Of a DNA stretch of 27,934 bases, positions 15,320 to 23,056 are shown piece by piece; positions within the stretch are counted from its first letter, which is position 1; each line of letters begins with the position of its first letter. A program made the translations under genes and the position numbers. The notes under the pieces are model-generated. The model was not told the DNA's origin, made no database searches, and saw only the letters and a program-made list of their open reading frames with translations. This stretch comes from Stenotrophomonas maltophilia (lineage in GTDB: Bacteria > Pseudomonadota > Gammaproteobacteria > Xanthomonadales > Xanthomonadaceae). The stretch lies in NCBI GenBank assembly GCA_002435595.1, contig DJBL01000160.1, positions 1-27,934 of the forward strand, given 5' to 3'.

Positions 15320-15879
15320 AGTTCGATCTCCAGGTGCTGCTGCAGCGCCTGCCGGGCGCGCGAAAGATGGGTTTTGACCGCGCCCTCGCTGCAGCCCATG
15401 GCCTTGGCGGTGGTGGCACCGTCCAGCTGCTGCAGTACCCGCAGGGTGAAAGCTTCGCGCTGGCGCGCCGGCAGTTCGCGCAGCGCCTGTACCAGTTGCG
15501 CGTACTGCTCGCGCTGCTCGTGCGCTTGCGCCGGGCCGGGCGCGGCATCGGCCCAGTCGATGTCATGGTCGCCGCCTTCCTCGTCGCTGCTGCGCCAGAA
15601 GCGCAGGCGGAAGCCGCGTCGGCGCTGCAGGTCGACCACGCGCCGGCGCAGGATGCTCCAGAACAACGGCGCCCACTCCGCGGCCGGCTTGTCCTGGTAG
15701 GACAGCATGCGCAGCATGGCGTCCTGCACCGCATCCAGCGCATCGTCGCGTTGGCGCAGGCCGGCCTCGGCGAAGCGGAAGGCGCGCGGGCCGATCCCGG
15801 CCAGGAACGCGTCCAGCGACACCGGCAACGCGGCGTCGGCCTGGTCGGGCAGTGTCTGCAAGGTAGGGCTCACCAGCAC
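15316..15879 (-). CDS. ECF RNA polymerase sigma factor
   Basis: This 187-residue sigma-70 family protein has two domains. The sigma-2 region covers about residues 25-90 (RFAEAGLRQRDDALDAVQDAMLRML, then WAPLFWSILRRRVVDLQRRR, the usual -10 recognition helix position). After a linker carrying an acidic insertion (DEEGGDHDIDWADA), the sigma-4 helix-turn-helix follows at about 130-180 (LRELPARQREAFTLRVLQQL, TTAKAMGCSEGAVKTHLSRA), which reads the -35 element. It directs polymerase to a small regulon, normally including its own operon. The start is GTG 15877-15879 or GTG 15871-15873; neither has a strong ribosome site. It heads an overlapping operon with the membrane and DUF3106 genes and is divergent from pntAB, so the 130-base gap may hold promoters for both. 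Confidence 0.92.
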   Translation of the reverse strand: MLVSPTLQTLPDQADAALPVSLDAFLAGIGPRAFRFAEAGLRQRDDALDAVQDAMLRMLSYQDKPAAEWAPLFWSILRRRVVDLQRRRGFRLRFWRSSDEEGGDHDIDWADAAPGPAQAHEQREQYAQLVQALRELPARQREAFTLRVLQQLDGATTAKAMGCSEGAVKTHLSRARQALQQHLEIEL

Positions 15880-15943
15880 AGGGTAGCGCTCGCGCAGGGG
15901 GGATACGGTGAGAACGCCCCGGCGGCCGATCGGTTGACCGGGC

Positions 15944-15973
15944 CTGCAGAACGGTTCAGCGCATGGTTATGAT
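15944..15973 (+). promoter_or_regulatory. Possible promoter of pntAB-pntB
   Basis: TATGAT (15968-15973) resembles a -10 element 36 bases before the pntAB start, with CTGCAG at 15944-15949 as a weak -35 at 18 bases spacing. A better -35 match, TTGACC at 15934-15939, is too far away to pair with it. Confidence 0.3.
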
Positions 15974-16009
15974 GGGGGGACGGGATCACCGCCTGGGAGA
16001 GTGACTGCA

Positions 16010-16318
16010 ATGAGCGACGGGTTCGTGGCGTTGTACATCTTCATGCTGGCTGCGATCGCCGGCCACGTGATCATTTCACGGGTGCCGGTGATCCTGCATA
16101 CCCCCCTGATGTCCGGGTCCAACTTCATCCACGGCATCGTGCTGATCGGGGCGATGGTGGTGCTGGGGCACGCGCAGACCCCGCTGGAGAAGATCATCGG
16201 CTTCATCGCGGTGGTGCTCGGGGCGGGCAACGCGGCCGGCGGCTACGTGGTGACCGAGCGCATGCTGGACATGTTCAAGCCCAGCGCCAGGCGCGACGCC
16301 GGGGAGAAGACGCCTTGA
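16010..16318 (+). CDS. pntAB: NAD(P) transhydrogenase subunit alpha part 2 (membrane domain IIa)
   Basis: This 102-residue inner-membrane protein has three spans (around FVALYIFMLAAIAGHVIIS, FIHGIVLIGAMVVLGHA and IIGFIAVVLGAGNAAGGYVV), as expected for the part of PntA that forms the proton channel with PntB. The HTPLMSGSNFIHGIV motif between spans 1 and 2 is strongly diagnostic, and VVTERMLDMFK closes the protein. The start is ATG 16010, with GGGAGA (15995-16000) nine bases upstream; a GTG at 16001 lies too close to that ribosome site. Its stop overlaps the pntB start as TTGA, indicating coupled translation. Its NAD-binding partner pntAA is 1.55 kb upstream on the same strand. Confidence 0.95.
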   Translation: MSDGFVALYIFMLAAIAGHVIISRVPVILHTPLMSGSNFIHGIVLIGAMVVLGHAQTPLEKIIGFIAVVLGAGNAAGGYVVTERMLDMFKPSARRDAGEKTP

Positions 16319-17769
16319 ACGTAAGCACCGCGCAACTGCTGCAGTGGCTGGTCCAGGTGAGCTACCTGGTGGCCGCCACCCTGTTCCTGCTCGGCCTGCA
16401 GCGCATGGCCTCGCCGATGACCGCGCGCAGCGGCATCCGCTGGGCTGGGCTGGGCATGCTGATCGCCACGGTGGCCACCTTCTTCCTGCCCGAACTGCAC
16501 AACATCCCGCTGATCCTGGCGGCGGTGGCGATCGGTACCGGCGTGGCGTGGTGGTCGGCCAAGCGCGTGGCGATCACCGACATGCCGCAGATGGTGGCCC
16601 TGTACAACGGCATGGGCGGTGGCTCGGCGGCGGCGATCGGTGCGGTAGAACTGCTGCGCTTCTCGTTCCTGGCCAACCGCGATACCACCCATTGGAGCGA
16701 GCAGGCGCTGGCCGACCTGGCCGCACGCCAGCCGTCGGCCACGGTGCTGGCCCTGGCGGTGATCGGCTCGGCGATCGGCGCGGTCTCGCTGTCCGGCTCG
16801 ATCATCGCCTGGGCCAAGCTGGATGGTCGCCTGGACCGGCGCGTCACCTTCCCGGGACAACAGGCGTTCAATCTGCTGGTCGCGCTGGCGATGGTGGTGC
16901 TGGGGGTCTGGGCGGCGGTCAGCCTGAGCCCGGTGGCGATCATCAGCTTCTTCGTGGTGGCGCTGGCGCTGGGCGTGCTGATGACGCTCCCGATCGGCGG
17001 CGCCGACATGCCGGTGGTGATCTCGCTGTACAACGCGTTCACCGGCCTGGCGGTGGCGTTCGAAGGCTACGTGCTGGGCAACGAGGCGCTGATCATCGCC
17101 GGCATGATGGTCGGCGCGGCCGGCATCCTGCTGACCCGGTTGATGGCCAAGGCGATGAACCGGCCGATCAGCGGGGTGCTGTTCTCCAACTTCGGCGGCG
17201 GTGGCGTGGCGCAGGAAATCAGCGGCGCGCAGAAGCCGATCGAGGCCAGCGACGTGGCCGCCATGCTCGCCTTCGCCGAGCGCGTGGTGATCGTGCCCGG
17301 TTACGGCATGGCCGTGGCCCAGGCCCAGCACAAGGTGTGGGAGCTGGCCCAACGCCTGCTCGATCGCGGCATCAAGGTGAAGTTCGCCATCCACCCGGTC
17401 GCCGGGCGCATGCCCGGGCACATGAACGTGCTGCTGGCCGAGGCCGGCGTGCCGTATGACCTGATCGCCGACATGGACGACATCAACCCCGAGTTCGCCA
17501 CCACCGACGTGGTGCTGGTGATCGGCGCCAACGACGTGGTCAACCCGGTCGCGCGCACCGACCCGGCCAGCCCGATCTACGGCATGCCGATCCTGGATGT
17601 GGTCAATGCGCGCAACGTGGTGGTCATCAAGCGCGGCAAGGGCACCGGTTTCGCCGGCATCGAAAATGCGCTGTTCTACGCCGACAATGCCCGCATGCTG
17701 TACGGCGATGGCGCCGGTGCGGCCAGTGCGTTGGTGAGCGAACTCAAGGCGCTCGACGGCGGGCACTGA
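16315..17769 (+). CDS. pntB: NAD(P) transhydrogenase subunit beta
   Basis: This 484-residue subunit carries the rest of the proton channel and the NADP(H)-binding domain III. The first 300 residues hold about nine spans, with motifs such as QMVALYNGMGGGSAA and MPVVISLYNAFTGLAVAFEG, and FSNFGGGG just before domain III. Domain III shows IVPGYGMAVAQAQH (the altered Rossmann loop), HPVAGRMPGHMNVLLAEA, DLIADMDDINPEF, VLVIGANDVVNP and KRGKGTGFAGIENALFY, all canonical. The start is TTG 16315, a rare codon, supported by GGGGAGA seven bases upstream and the TTGA overlap with pntAB. A hairpin follows the stop. The enzyme makes NADPH at the expense of the proton gradient. Confidence 0.96.
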   Translation: MNVSTAQLLQWLVQVSYLVAATLFLLGLQRMASPMTARSGIRWAGLGMLIATVATFFLPELHNIPLILAAVAIGTGVAWWSAKRVAITDMPQMVALYNGMGGGSAAAIGAVELLRFSFLANRDTTHWSEQALADLAARQPSATVLALAVIGSAIGAVSLSGSIIAWAKLDGRLDRRVTFPGQQAFNLLVALAMVVLGVWAAVSLSPVAIISFFVVALALGVLMTLPIGGADMPVVISLYNAFTGLAVAFEGYVLGNEALIIAGMMVGAAGILLTRLMAKAMNRPISGVLFSNFGGGGVAQEISGAQKPIEASDVAAMLAFAERVVIVPGYGMAVAQAQHKVWELAQRLLDRGIKVKFAIHPVAGRMPGHMNVLLAEAGVPYDLIADMDDINPEFATTDVVLVIGANDVVNPVARTDPASPIYGMPILDVVNARNVVVIKRGKGTGFAGIENALFYADNARMLYGDGAGAASALVSELKALDGGH

Positions 17770-17786
17770 GCGGCGCGCCGCCGCTC
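17768..17786. terminator. GC-rich hairpin at the end of pntB
   Basis: GAGCGGCG (17768-17775) and CGCCGCTC (17779-17786) make a perfect eight-pair stem around a three-base loop, overlapping the pntB stop codon. No T-tract follows, so this is either a weak terminator or an mRNA end-stabilising structure between convergent genes. Confidence 0.4.
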
Positions 17787-17856
17787 GAGCACGCGATGCG
17801 GCCCCGCGGGTATCGGCCGGTGGCCGGCATCCGCACGGGGGCTGGATGCGCGCTGG

Positions 17857-18276
17857 TTACCGCGCGATCCACCACCCCACCACCAGCGCCACCCCCACCC
17901 ACAGGGCTTCGGCAACGCCATTGGCGAGCTGGAACAGGGTCCAGGCCATGAACGGGCCCATGCGCAACGCTGAATCCCACGGGGCCAGCCCCATCGAGCC
18001 GCCGACATAGGCCGAGGCGATGCCCCAGTTGGCGGCGAAGACGACCAGCAGGGTGGCCGCCAGGGTCACCGCGACCCGCACCGGGCCGGCGCGGAACCGG
18101 CTCAGGCGCAGCATGAATACGATCTCCAGCGCCGTCAGGACGGCCATCCAGCCAGTCTGCCGGCCGCTGAGCAGGGCCACGAAGACCCAGGCCAGGGTGG
18201 CGGTCACAACACCAAGCAGCAACATCGGGGGCCAGAGCCAGTGGTGGCTGCGGGCAGGCACAGAGGTGGGCGTCAT
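17857..18276 (-). CDS. Small inner-membrane protein, four spans, unknown family
   Basis: This 139-residue hydrophobic protein has about four membrane spans (residues about 15-36, 42-57, 67-90 and 110-137), separated by short loops; LRLSRFRAGPVR is a basic, likely cytoplasmic, loop. A WTLFQLANGVAEALWVGVALVVG segment forms the last hairpin region. I recognise no family, no conserved charged residue inside the membrane and no enzyme motif. The start is ATG 18274-18276, with a very good AGGAAGA ribosome site five bases upstream on the minus strand; the frame is open further upstream but without such support. It is divergent from sufT (118 bases apart) and convergent with pntB, so it is probably transcribed alone. 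Confidence 0.75.
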   Translation of the reverse strand: MTPTSVPARSHHWLWPPMLLLGVVTATLAWVFVALLSGRQTGWMAVLTALEIVFMLRLSRFRAGPVRVAVTLAATLLVVFAANWGIASAYVGGSMGLAPWDSALRMGPFMAWTLFQLANGVAEALWVGVALVVGWWIAR

Positions 18277-18345
18277 GCAATCTTCCTGTGGGAGCCCACA
18301 GGATACCGGCTTGCGCGGTGACCGGCGCGTGGGCGGCGGCTGGGC

Positions 18346-18351
18346 TAAAAT
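18346..18351 (+). promoter_or_regulatory. -10 element upstream of sufT
   Basis: TAAAAT matches five of six consensus bases and lies 43 bases before the chosen sufT start. It overlaps an in-frame ATG at 18350, which therefore is unlikely to be the start. No good -35 is seen at standard spacing. Confidence 0.4.
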
Positions 18352-18394
18352 GGACGCCTTGCGGGAATTGGCCGCGACCCCCATATCGATCCAC

Positions 18395-18946
18395 ATGTAT
18401 TCCCGTAGCAGTGAACCTGTCCACTTCGAACGCGACTGCGAGGCCGTCATGGTCCCGCAGGGCGAAACGGTCACGCTGCCCGCCGGCAGCTATGGCTATA
18501 TCACCCAGGCCCTGGGTGGCAGCTATACCGTCTTCGTCGAAGGCAACCTGTTCCGCATCGCCGGCAAGGACGGCGACGCCATCGGCAAAGAACCGCCGCC
18601 GGCGCTGGAGCTGCCTGAGAACGCCACCGATGAAGAAGTCGAAAAACTGGTGTGGCAGCAGCTGCGCACCTGTTTCGATCCCGAGATCCCGGTCAACGTC
18701 GTTGAGCTGGGGCTGGTCTACGAGGTGGAAATCAAGCACCTGGACGCGGGCCAGCGCGAGATCGACGTCAAGATGACCCTGACCGCGCCCGGCTGCGGCA
18801 TGGGCGAGATCCTGGTCGACGATGTGCGCAGCAAGCTGGAAATGATCCCGACGGTGGCCGAGGCCGACGTCGAGCTGGTGTTCGACCCGCCGTGGAACCA
18901 GCACATGATGTCCGAAGCGGCCCGGCTCGAGACCGGCATGCTGTAA
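18395..18946 (+). CDS. sufT: Fe-S cluster assembly protein SufT
   Basis: This 183-residue cytoplasmic protein resembles SufT. The first 75 residues carry the SufT-specific part (SSEPVHFERDCEAVMVPQGE, then AGSYGYITQALGGSYTVF and EGNLFRIAGKDGDAIGKE). The MIP18/DUF59 domain follows at about 85-175 (LRTCFDPEIPVNVVELGLVY, then MTLTAPGCGMG with the conserved Cys, and VELVFDPPWNQHMMSEAAR). SufT helps mature Fe-S proteins in other bacteria. Here it stands alone: no sufBCDS genes are in the window. The start is uncertain between ATG 18395 and ATG 18350; 18395 is preferred because the upstream one sits in the -10-like hexamer. ilvE follows 61 bases later on the same strand, and IlvE needs PLP, not Fe-S, so no clear link is implied. 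Confidence 0.92.
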   Translation: MYSRSSEPVHFERDCEAVMVPQGETVTLPAGSYGYITQALGGSYTVFVEGNLFRIAGKDGDAIGKEPPPALELPENATDEEVEKLVWQQLRTCFDPEIPVNVVELGLVYEVEIKHLDAGQREIDVKMTLTAPGCGMGEILVDDVRSKLEMIPTVAEADVELVFDPPWNQHMMSEAARLETGML

Positions 18947-19007
18947 TGGCCGGCTGCGGCACGCCGCCGCGGCCAGCGTTCCCCGTAACCAGAACAGGAA
19001 ATATCCG

Positions 19008-20105
19008 GTGTCCCAGTCTTCCGTGAGCTTCAACACCACCCGTTCCGCCACCCCGCGCAGCAGCGAGGAGCGCGAGCGCATCCTGGCCGCCCCCGGTTTT
19101 GGTCTGCATTTCACCGACCACATGGTGGAAGTGCGGTGGGACAAGGACACCGGCTGGCACAACGCGAACGTACGTCCGTACGGCCCGCTGCAGCTGGACC
19201 CGGCTGCGGCGGTGCTGCACTACGGCCAGGAAATCTTCGAAGGCATCAAGGCCTACCGCCACGCCGATGGCTCGATCTGGACCTTCCGTCCGGACGCCAA
19301 CGGCCGCCGCCTGCAGCGCTCGGCGCAGCGCCTGGCGCTGCCGGAACTGCCGGTGGAGATCTTCGTTGAATCGCTCAAGCAGCTGATCGCCGTGGATGCC
19401 AGCTGGGTGCCGTCGGCCGACGAATCCAGCCTGTACTTCCGTCCGTTCATGATCGGCGATGAAGCCTTCCTCGGCGTGCGCGGCGCGCACAAGGCCGGTT
19501 ACTACGTGATCGCCAGCCCGGCCGGCCCGTACTTCGCCAAGGGCGTGGCCCCGGTCTCGATCTGGCTTTCCACCGAGTACGCACGTGCGGCCAAGGGCGG
19601 CACCGGTGCGGCCAAGTGCGGGGGCAATTACGCCGCCTCGCTGCTGCCGCAGCAGAAGGCGCAGGCCCAGGGCTGCTCGCAGGTGCTGTTCCTGGACCCG
19701 GTCGAGGGCAAGTACCTGGAAGAACTGGGCGGCATGAACGTGTTCCTGGTCTACAAGGATGGCACCCTGGTCACCCCGGCGCTGTCGGGCAGCATCCTGG
19801 AAGGCATCACCCGCGAGAGCATCCTGCAGCTGGCCCGCGACCGTGGCATGAAGGTCGAAGAGCGCAAGGTCACCATCGACGAGTGGAAGCAGGGCGTGGC
19901 CTCCGGCGAGATCGCCGAAGTGTTCGCCTGCGGTACCGCCGCAGTGGTCACCCCGATCGGGCAGCTCAAGGGCGAAGGCTTCTCGGTGGGCGACATCAAT
20001 GCGCCGGCTGGTGAAGTGACCATGTCGCTGCGCAAGGAGCTGACCGACATCCAGTACGGCCGCCTGCCGGACCGCCACGGCTGGCTGGTGCGCCTGGACG
20101 CGTAA
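19008..20105 (+). CDS. ilvE: Branched-chain amino acid aminotransferase
   Basis: This 365-residue cytoplasmic class IV PLP enzyme transfers the amino group between glutamate and the 2-oxo acids of valine, leucine and isoleucine, the last biosynthetic step and the first catabolic one. Length and motifs fit the longer (BCAT2/eukaryote-like) form: LHYGQEIFEGIKAYRHADG near residue 65, RPFMIGDE, then the PLP-lysine in AAKCGGNYAAS (Lys203), LEELGGMNVFLVYKDG and SGSILEGITRESILQLARD, and the phosphate-binding EVFACGTAAVVTPIG. The start is GTG 19008, with CAGGAAA about eight bases upstream. A strong intrinsic terminator follows 27 bases after the stop. Codon use is like its neighbours and nothing in the catalytic core is missing. 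Confidence 0.96.
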   Translation: MSQSSVSFNTTRSATPRSSEERERILAAPGFGLHFTDHMVEVRWDKDTGWHNANVRPYGPLQLDPAAAVLHYGQEIFEGIKAYRHADGSIWTFRPDANGRRLQRSAQRLALPELPVEIFVESLKQLIAVDASWVPSADESSLYFRPFMIGDEAFLGVRGAHKAGYYVIASPAGPYFAKGVAPVSIWLSTEYARAAKGGTGAAKCGGNYAASLLPQQKAQAQGCSQVLFLDPVEGKYLEELGGMNVFLVYKDGTLVTPALSGSILEGITRESILQLARDRGMKVEERKVTIDEWKQGVASGEIAEVFACGTAAVVTPIGQLKGEGFSVGDINAPAGEVTMSLRKELTDIQYGRLPDRHGWLVRLDA

Positions 20106-20132
20106 GCGCCACGCGCGTGGTACCCCACCTGA

Positions 20133-20162
20133 AAAACCCGCCGGGCAACCGGCGGGTTTTTT
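20133..20162 (+). terminator. Intrinsic terminator of ilvE
   Basis: CCCGCCGG (20137-20144) and CCGGCGGG (20149-20156) form an eight-pair stem with loop GCAA, preceded by an A-tract and followed by TTTTTT (20157-20162). This is a textbook terminator, 27 bases after the ilvE stop. A short CCACGCGCGTGG palindrome (20109-20120) precedes it. Confidence 0.95.
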
Positions 20163-20563
20163 CATGCCCGTCGTGTCTCCGACGCCGCACACCGCCGCGC
20201 TTTGTCCAGCGGTGGCAGCGCCGTGCAGGCCCCGTTGCGCAAGGCTTGTCTGTATTTTTCCGACCTGGACAGCCGAAACAGACATTGGATGGCGCGATGT
20301 GACCGGTCGGAACGCGCCACGTTCCTTCACTTTCACAAACCTTCGACACGGAAAGTCTCAGATCCGACATTTCATGTCACTGAAGTGCGGCTGAAACATT
20401 GTTGAACCCGCAACGACCCACTAGGTTCGCGATGGGCGGTTTGATTTCAGGGGAACCGATCCAACAACCGGTCTCGATCCGCGCCACCGCGTTCAACAGC
20501 CCCCGGGTCGGCACTGGAAATTCAGCCGCGTTCGCGGCATCCACAGTCTGAAAGGGAAATCCG
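20163..20563 (+). promoter_or_regulatory. Long upstream region of the secreted protease
   Basis: No gene is seen in these 401 bases. The stretch 20330-20410 is less GC-rich than its surroundings and is the likely promoter area. It contains nested inverted repeats around CACTGAAGTG (20378-20387), flanked by TTTCA (20370-20374) and TGAAA (20392-20396), which could be an operator, though the arms are short and nearly but not exactly co-centred. No clear -35/-10 pair was found. The stretch from there to the start codon would give a long 5' leader. Confidence 0.4.
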
Positions 20564-22309
20564 ATGTCTCATGATTCGCAACCCCGTTTGCGTCAGCGTG
20601 CATTGGTTGTACTGGGCGCGTCCGTCCTCTCGACGCTGCTGCTGGCCGCCCCGGCATTCGCCGGCGATGTGCAGCTGAGCGGCCTGTCGTCGGCACCGAC
20701 GCACCAGCGCTTCATCGTCAAATACAAGGATGGCGCCGACCTGGTCGCCACGCCGACCGCACTGGCCAGCTCGCTGAAGGCGGCGGCCGCGGCGGTACCG
20801 GCTGCGCAGGGTCGCGCGCTGGGCCTGCAGAAGCTGCGCCAACTGGCCATCGGCCCGACCGTGATCAAGGCCGACCGCCCGCTGGATGCGGCCGAATCGG
20901 AACTGCTGATGCGCCGCCTGGCGGCCGACCCGAATGTGGACTACGTCGAAGTCGATCAGCTCATGCACGCCACCCTGGTGCCCAACGACGCGCGCCTGTC
21001 TGAGCAGTGGGGCTTTGGCACCAGCAACGCTTCGATCAACGTGCGCCCGGCGTGGGACAAGGCCACCGGCACCGGCGTGGTGGTGGCGGTGATCGACACC
21101 GGCATCACCAACCATCCGGACCTCAACGCCAATATCCTGCCCGGCTATGACTTCATCAGCGACGCGGCGATGGCGCGCGATGGGGGCGGGCGTGACAACA
21201 ACCCGAACGACGAGGGCGACTGGTACGCCGCCAACGAATGCGGCTCGGGCATTCCGGCGTCGAACTCGAGCTGGCACGGTACCCACGTGGCCGGCACCAT
21301 CGCCGCGGTGACCAACAACAGCACCGGCGTGGCCGGTACGGCATTCAACGCGAAGGTCGTGCCGGTGCGCGTGCTCGGCAAGTGCGGTGGTTACACCTCC
21401 GACATCGCCGATGCGATCGTGTGGGCCTCCGGCGGCACCGTCAGCGGCGTGCCGGCCAATGCCAATCCGGCCGAAGTGATCAACATGTCGCTGGGCGGCG
21501 GCGGCACCTGCTCGACCACCTACCAGAACGCGATCAATGGTGCGGTCTCGCGCGGCACCACGGTGGTGGTGGCGGCAGGCAACAGCAACACCAACGTGTC
21601 CTCGTCGGTGCCGGCCAACTGCGCCAACGTGATCGCGGTGGCGGCAACAACCTCGGCCGGCGCGCGCGCCAGCTTCTCCAACTACGGCGCGGGCATCGAC
21701 ATCTCGGCCCCCGGCCAGGCCATCCTGTCCACCCTCAACAGCGGCACGACGGTGCCGGGCACCGCGTCCTACGCGTCCTACAACGGCACGTCGATGGCGG
21801 CGCCGCACGTGGCCGGCGTGGTCGCGCTGGTGCAGTCGGTGGCGCCGACGGCGCTGACGCCCGCAGCGATCGAGACGCTGCTGAAGAACACCGCACGGGC
21901 ATTGCCGGGCGCGTGCAGCGGCGGATGCGGCGCAGGCATCGTGGATGCCGATGCGGCGGTCACCGCGGCCCTGGGCGGGACCAACCCGAACCCGGGCACC
22001 GGCACGGTGCTGCAGAACAACGTCCCGGTCACGGGCCTGGGTGCGGCCAGCGGTGCTTCGCTGTCCTACACGGTCGTGGTGCCTGCGGGCCGTTCGCAGC
22101 TGAAGGTGAGCATCGCCGGTGGCAGCGGTGACGCAGACCTGTACGTGCGTTCGGGCAGCGCCCCGACCGATACCCTCTACAACTGCCGTCCGTACCTGAG
22201 CGGCAACACCGAGACCTGCACGATCACTTCACCGGCGGCCGGTACCTGGCACGTGCGGGTGAAGGGCTATTCGACCTTCTCCGGGGTCACCCTGACCGCG
22301 CAGTACTGA
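20564..22309 (+). CDS. Secreted subtilisin-like serine protease (S8) with PPC domain
   Basis: This is a 581-residue pre-pro-protease. Its parts are a signal peptide (about residues 1-33, ending LLLAAPAFAG), an I9-type propeptide (from HQRFIVKYKDG to about residue 130), and an S8 catalytic domain with Asp178 (VVVAVIDTG), His238 (SWHGTHVAGT) and Ser410 (NGTSMAAPHVAGV). A proline/glycine linker (GGTNPNPGTG, about 471-480) leads to a pre-peptidase C-terminal domain (about 481-581; SGDADLYVRSG, then WHVRVKGYSTFSGV). The propeptide guides folding and is removed; the PPC domain is usually cleaved after export through the outer membrane by type II secretion. Similar enzymes are major extracellular proteases of Stenotrophomonas and Xanthomonas. 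GGGAAA precedes ATG 20564, and a terminator follows. Confidence 0.95.
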   Translation: MSHDSQPRLRQRALVVLGASVLSTLLLAAPAFAGDVQLSGLSSAPTHQRFIVKYKDGADLVATPTALASSLKAAAAAVPAAQGRALGLQKLRQLAIGPTVIKADRPLDAAESELLMRRLAADPNVDYVEVDQLMHATLVPNDARLSEQWGFGTSNASINVRPAWDKATGTGVVVAVIDTGITNHPDLNANILPGYDFISDAAMARDGGGRDNNPNDEGDWYAANECGSGIPASNSSWHGTHVAGTIAAVTNNSTGVAGTAFNAKVVPVRVLGKCGGYTSDIADAIVWASGGTVSGVPANANPAEVINMSLGGGGTCSTTYQNAINGAVSRGTTVVVAAGNSNTNVSSSVPANCANVIAVAATTSAGARASFSNYGAGIDISAPGQAILSTLNSGTTVPGTASYASYNGTSMAAPHVAGVVALVQSVAPTALTPAAIETLLKNTARALPGACSGGCGAGIVDADAAVTAALGGTNPNPGTGTVLQNNVPVTGLGAASGASLSYTVVVPAGRSQLKVSIAGGSGDADLYVRSGSAPTDTLYNCRPYLSGNTETCTITSPAAGTWHVRVKGYSTFSGVTLTAQY

Positions 22310-22333
22310 GCCCAGATCCCTCTCCAATGGGCA

Positions 22334-22362
22334 CGCCCCGGTTTCGGCCGGGGCGTTTTTTT
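22334..22362 (+). terminator. Intrinsic terminator of the protease gene
   Basis: CGCCCCGG (22334-22341) and CCGGGGCG (22348-22355) form an eight-pair stem around TTTCGG, followed by seven T residues (22356-22362), 25 bases after the stop codon. Confidence 0.94.
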
Positions 22363-22467
22363 GGGGGGCTTTCCGCGAGCAACGGTCGCGCGAGCCCTCA
22401 CACCCCCGCCCAGACACGTGCGGCTGGGACTGCAGCGTCCAGACGCGACAGCCGATCAGGCTTCTTC

Positions 22468-22953
22468 TCAGGCTTCTTCGAACCGGTTCGCCGCCACGTT
22501 CTTGCGCACGTGCTCCGGGTTCCAGATGCGGCCGTTCATGGCGATGTACACCCCGCTGGCCAGCGACTGCACCGCACCGATCGCGCAGCCGATGTTGAAC
22601 TCCGCATCCGAGCCACGGAAACGGGCCGGGCTCAGCGCGCCGGTCATCACGATCGTCTTGTCGGCGATCGTCTTGAGCACCTGCCCGGTCTGCACCATCG
22701 AATCGGTGCCGTGGGTGACCAGCACGTGGCGGGTCGGCTGCGCGGCGATCGTCGCGCGGATCAGCTCGCGGTCCTCGTCGGTGATGTGCAGCGAATCCTT
22801 GCGCAGGATCGGAATCACGTTGAAACGGAAGGTCACGCCCAGTTCGCGCAGGATCATCCCGATCTGCGGATCGCCGATCTGATAATCCGACTTGTCGTCG
22901 AAGTAGATCTTGTCGATCGTGCCACCGGTGGTGATGATCAGTAGTTCTTCCAT
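22468..22953 (-). CDS. Half-length asparaginase-domain protein
   Basis: This 161-residue protein is equivalent to the N-terminal domain of L-asparaginases. The first catalytic threonine motif ITTGGTIDK is near residue 8, and the second, LVTHGTDSMVQTG, near residue 78, so both Thr residues and the following Asp are present. IVMTGALSPARF follows. Full asparaginases are about 330 residues with a second domain that completes the active site and the dimer. Here the protein ends naturally after RIWNPEHVRKN, with no asparaginase sequence downstream. Such short stand-alone forms are known in gammaproteobacteria; their activity is unproven. The start is ATG 22951-22953 with AGGA eight bases upstream; an ATG nine bases earlier overlaps that ribosome site. 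It follows DUF2069 by 103 bases on the same strand. Confidence 0.88.
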   Translation of the reverse strand: MEELLIITTGGTIDKIYFDDKSDYQIGDPQIGMILRELGVTFRFNVIPILRKDSLHITDEDRELIRATIAAQPTRHVLVTHGTDSMVQTGQVLKTIADKTIVMTGALSPARFRGSDAEFNIGCAIGAVQSLASGVYIAMNGRIWNPEHVRKNVAANRFEEA

Positions 22954-23056
22954 TGCGGGCATCCTGGATAGCGGTCAGAGCCGCGCGGGCAACCCGCGCC
23001 GGGATGCAGATGATACGACCGCTGGCGCCGCCTCGCAGCCGCGCTGACGTGCAGGT

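Noticed and set aside
16243..17766. A 507-codon minus-strand frame opposite pntB
   Set aside because: It is an antisense shadow, His/Asp/Arg/Gln-rich; pntB is unmistakable.
20281..20310. TGTGA half-site near 20297 as a Clp site for the protease
   Set aside because: The second half (TCACA) is missing at the required six-base spacing.
18768..20336. A 522-codon minus-strand frame opposite ilvE and sufT
   Set aside because: It covers parts of two real genes on the other strand and a terminator, with no domain signal.
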